64,000 bases of DNA, taken from contig CAJUNT010000008.1 in assembly GCA_910587735.1 (NCBI GenBank), positions 62,001-126,000 on the forward strand, given 5' to 3'. The notes under the pieces were generated by a model that saw nothing but the letters and a program-made list of their open reading frames with translations, did no database searches and was not told where the DNA came from. The first letter of the stretch is position 1. Every line of letters starts with the position of its first letter. Origin of the DNA: an uncultured Clostridia bacterium (GTDB taxonomy: Bacteria > Bacillota > Clostridia > Lachnospirales > Anaerotignaceae). The translations under genes and the position numbers were made by a program. This document shows, piece after piece, positions 63,280 through 64,000 of the stretch.

Positions 63280-64000
63280 TTATCTTCTTCTTATACGTGG
63301 ATTTTTATATTTTCTACTACGGTAATGTCTTTTCGCTTTACTAGACTGAAATGTATATTTTGAACGTCTTTTATTTCTACGACTTTTCATTGCTACTATC
63401 ATAGCAATAATAAATGCAACTCCAGCAATGATACCTACTGAGCTTGCAATTCCTTTCACAGTAAATAAATTTTCTTTTAAATTTTTAAAAAAGTATTGTA
63501 CACTATTTAATATTGTTCTTTTTTCCACTTCTGTCGCTGCATAAATATTAACTTCTTTTATTACATCATTGCCTAATTTATACGTCACTTTTCCTATTTC
63601 AGCATCTTTTGATATTGGTGCTTTTAATTGTGTTTTTTGTTGTTCGTCTTTTTGTTCTGTTATCAAATCACTTTTATATTCCACTGCTTTCTCTACTTTT
63701 TCAGCATCTTCTTTTCGCATGTACTCACTAATATCTTCTTTTACAATAACATCTAATACATCGCCTAACAGCCTATTGTGTCTTGATAATGCTACTGTAT
63801 CTACAACATCTCCTGATTTCTGCAAATCTACCATACCAAATTCATTAAAACCATATTCAAATAAAGCTGTTGTATCTACCCAACGTGCAGGGTCTTCCGC
63901 ATTAAATACAACTGCTATCAATGTAATATCATCCTTCTGTGCTGCCGCTGCAAGACAATCCCCCGCCTCATCTGTAAAACCTGTTTTCAATCCAATGGCA
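63280..64000 (-). CDS. D-alanyl-D-alanine carboxypeptidase, partial
   Basis: The C-terminal 240 residues of a DacF/PBP5-type protein; the gene runs off the window, and the first visible codons AIGLKTGFTDEAGD contain the KTG active-site motif. After the catalytic domain comes a beta domain, then a membrane helix (VGIIAGVAFIIAMIVAM) and a very basic tail of about 36 residues rich in Arg, Lys and Tyr (ending KNPRIRRR). The positive tail should stay inside the cell. The tail is absent from the paralogue at 33-34 kb. Confidence 0.88.
   Translation of the reverse strand, partial: AIGLKTGFTDEAGDCLAAAAQKDDITLIAVVFNAEDPARWVDTTALFEYGFNEFGMVDLQKSGDVVDTVALSRHNRLLGDVLDVIVKEDISEYMRKEDAEKVEKAVEYKSDLITEQKDEQQKTQLKAPISKDAEIGKVTYKLGNDVIKEVNIYAATEVEKRTILNSVQYFFKNLKENLFTVKGIASSVGIIAGVAFIIAMIVAMKSRRNKRRSKYTFQSSKAKRHYRSRKYKNPRIRRR

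Noticed and set aside
1..64000. CRISPR array or tRNA/rRNA genes
   Set aside because: No regularly spaced direct repeats and no cloverleaf or rRNA sequence were recognised on reading both strands; a tRNA scan would settle it.

Overview
The window is very A+T-rich and looks like a chromosomal segment of an anaerobic low-G+C Firmicute of the class Clostridia, most like the Lachnospiraceae and relatives. This is inferred from the gene content: infC-rpmI-rplT behind a transcribed leader, T-box leaders on thrS and metA, a TPP riboswitch on thiSFGH-thiE, scpA-scpB with a DacF-type carboxypeptidase and an RluB-type pseudouridine synthase, AddA, a FapA (DUF342) protein, EFR1-type ferredoxin/flavodoxin, Cache chemoreceptors and copper-amine-oxidase-like stalk proteins. 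No rRNA, tRNA or CRISPR array was seen.

Layout. 0-5 kb: radical SAM protein divergent from an HxlR regulator, a chemoreceptor, and a TetR/EFR1 pair with a striking operator-promoter. 4.8-9.7 kb: rplT, rpmI and infC (apparent AUU start, attenuating leader), then two divergent XRE regulators bracketed by two inverted copies of a palindromic repeat, then thrS with its T-box. 9.7-16.7 kb: polar amino-acid ABC transporter, CLC channel/antiporter, OmpR-type two-component pair. 16.8-24.7 kb: EamA exporter, AddA with an unrecognised upstream gene (no AddB here), CorA, MATE. 24.8-30.4 kb: DUF4397 protein, a small decayed gene, DegV, topoisomerase III, CPA2 antiporter. 30.8-31.1 kb: an IS200/IS605-type remnant that has lost tnpB but keeps an omega-RNA-like right end with its own promoter. 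It abuts and supplies the stop codon of metA.

31-40.4 kb: metA behind a T-box, then an S2P-like/scpA/scpB/dacF/rluB cluster, then a doubly degenerate GGDEF-EAL protein and FapA. 40.8-46.6 kb: Agr-like LytTR/GHKL pair, two XRE regulators, two stalk-domain secreted proteins and between them two gene tails (a GDSG protease and an AraC regulator) truncated at a common junction. 47-50.8 kb: hybrid histidine kinase coupled to a sugar-type binding lipoprotein. 50.9-54 kb: two different radical SAM proteins and a coiled-coil protein behind a gene interrupted by two in-frame TAA codons. 54.2-58 kb: thiamine thiazole operon under a TPP riboswitch. 58.2-60.1 kb: a convergent restriction-modification pair whose methyltransferase closely resembles M.HaeIII. 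60.2-64 kb: a small gene, a second chemoreceptor, a DUF7336-like protein and the C-terminal part of a second DacF-type carboxypeptidase cut by the window edge.

How it works together. The conserved blocks are translation, thiamine and methionine supply (each under an RNA switch), chromosome partition and cell wall. The accessory blocks are the omega-RNA remnant, the pseudogene junction, the radical SAM operon and the restriction-modification pair, with several small regulators. The best candidates for something undescribed are the promoter-bearing orphan omega-RNA-like locus and the two-radical-SAM operon. Start codons were re-chosen from Shine-Dalgarno spacing where the longest reading frame looked wrong. 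All family calls come from reading motifs, without database searches.
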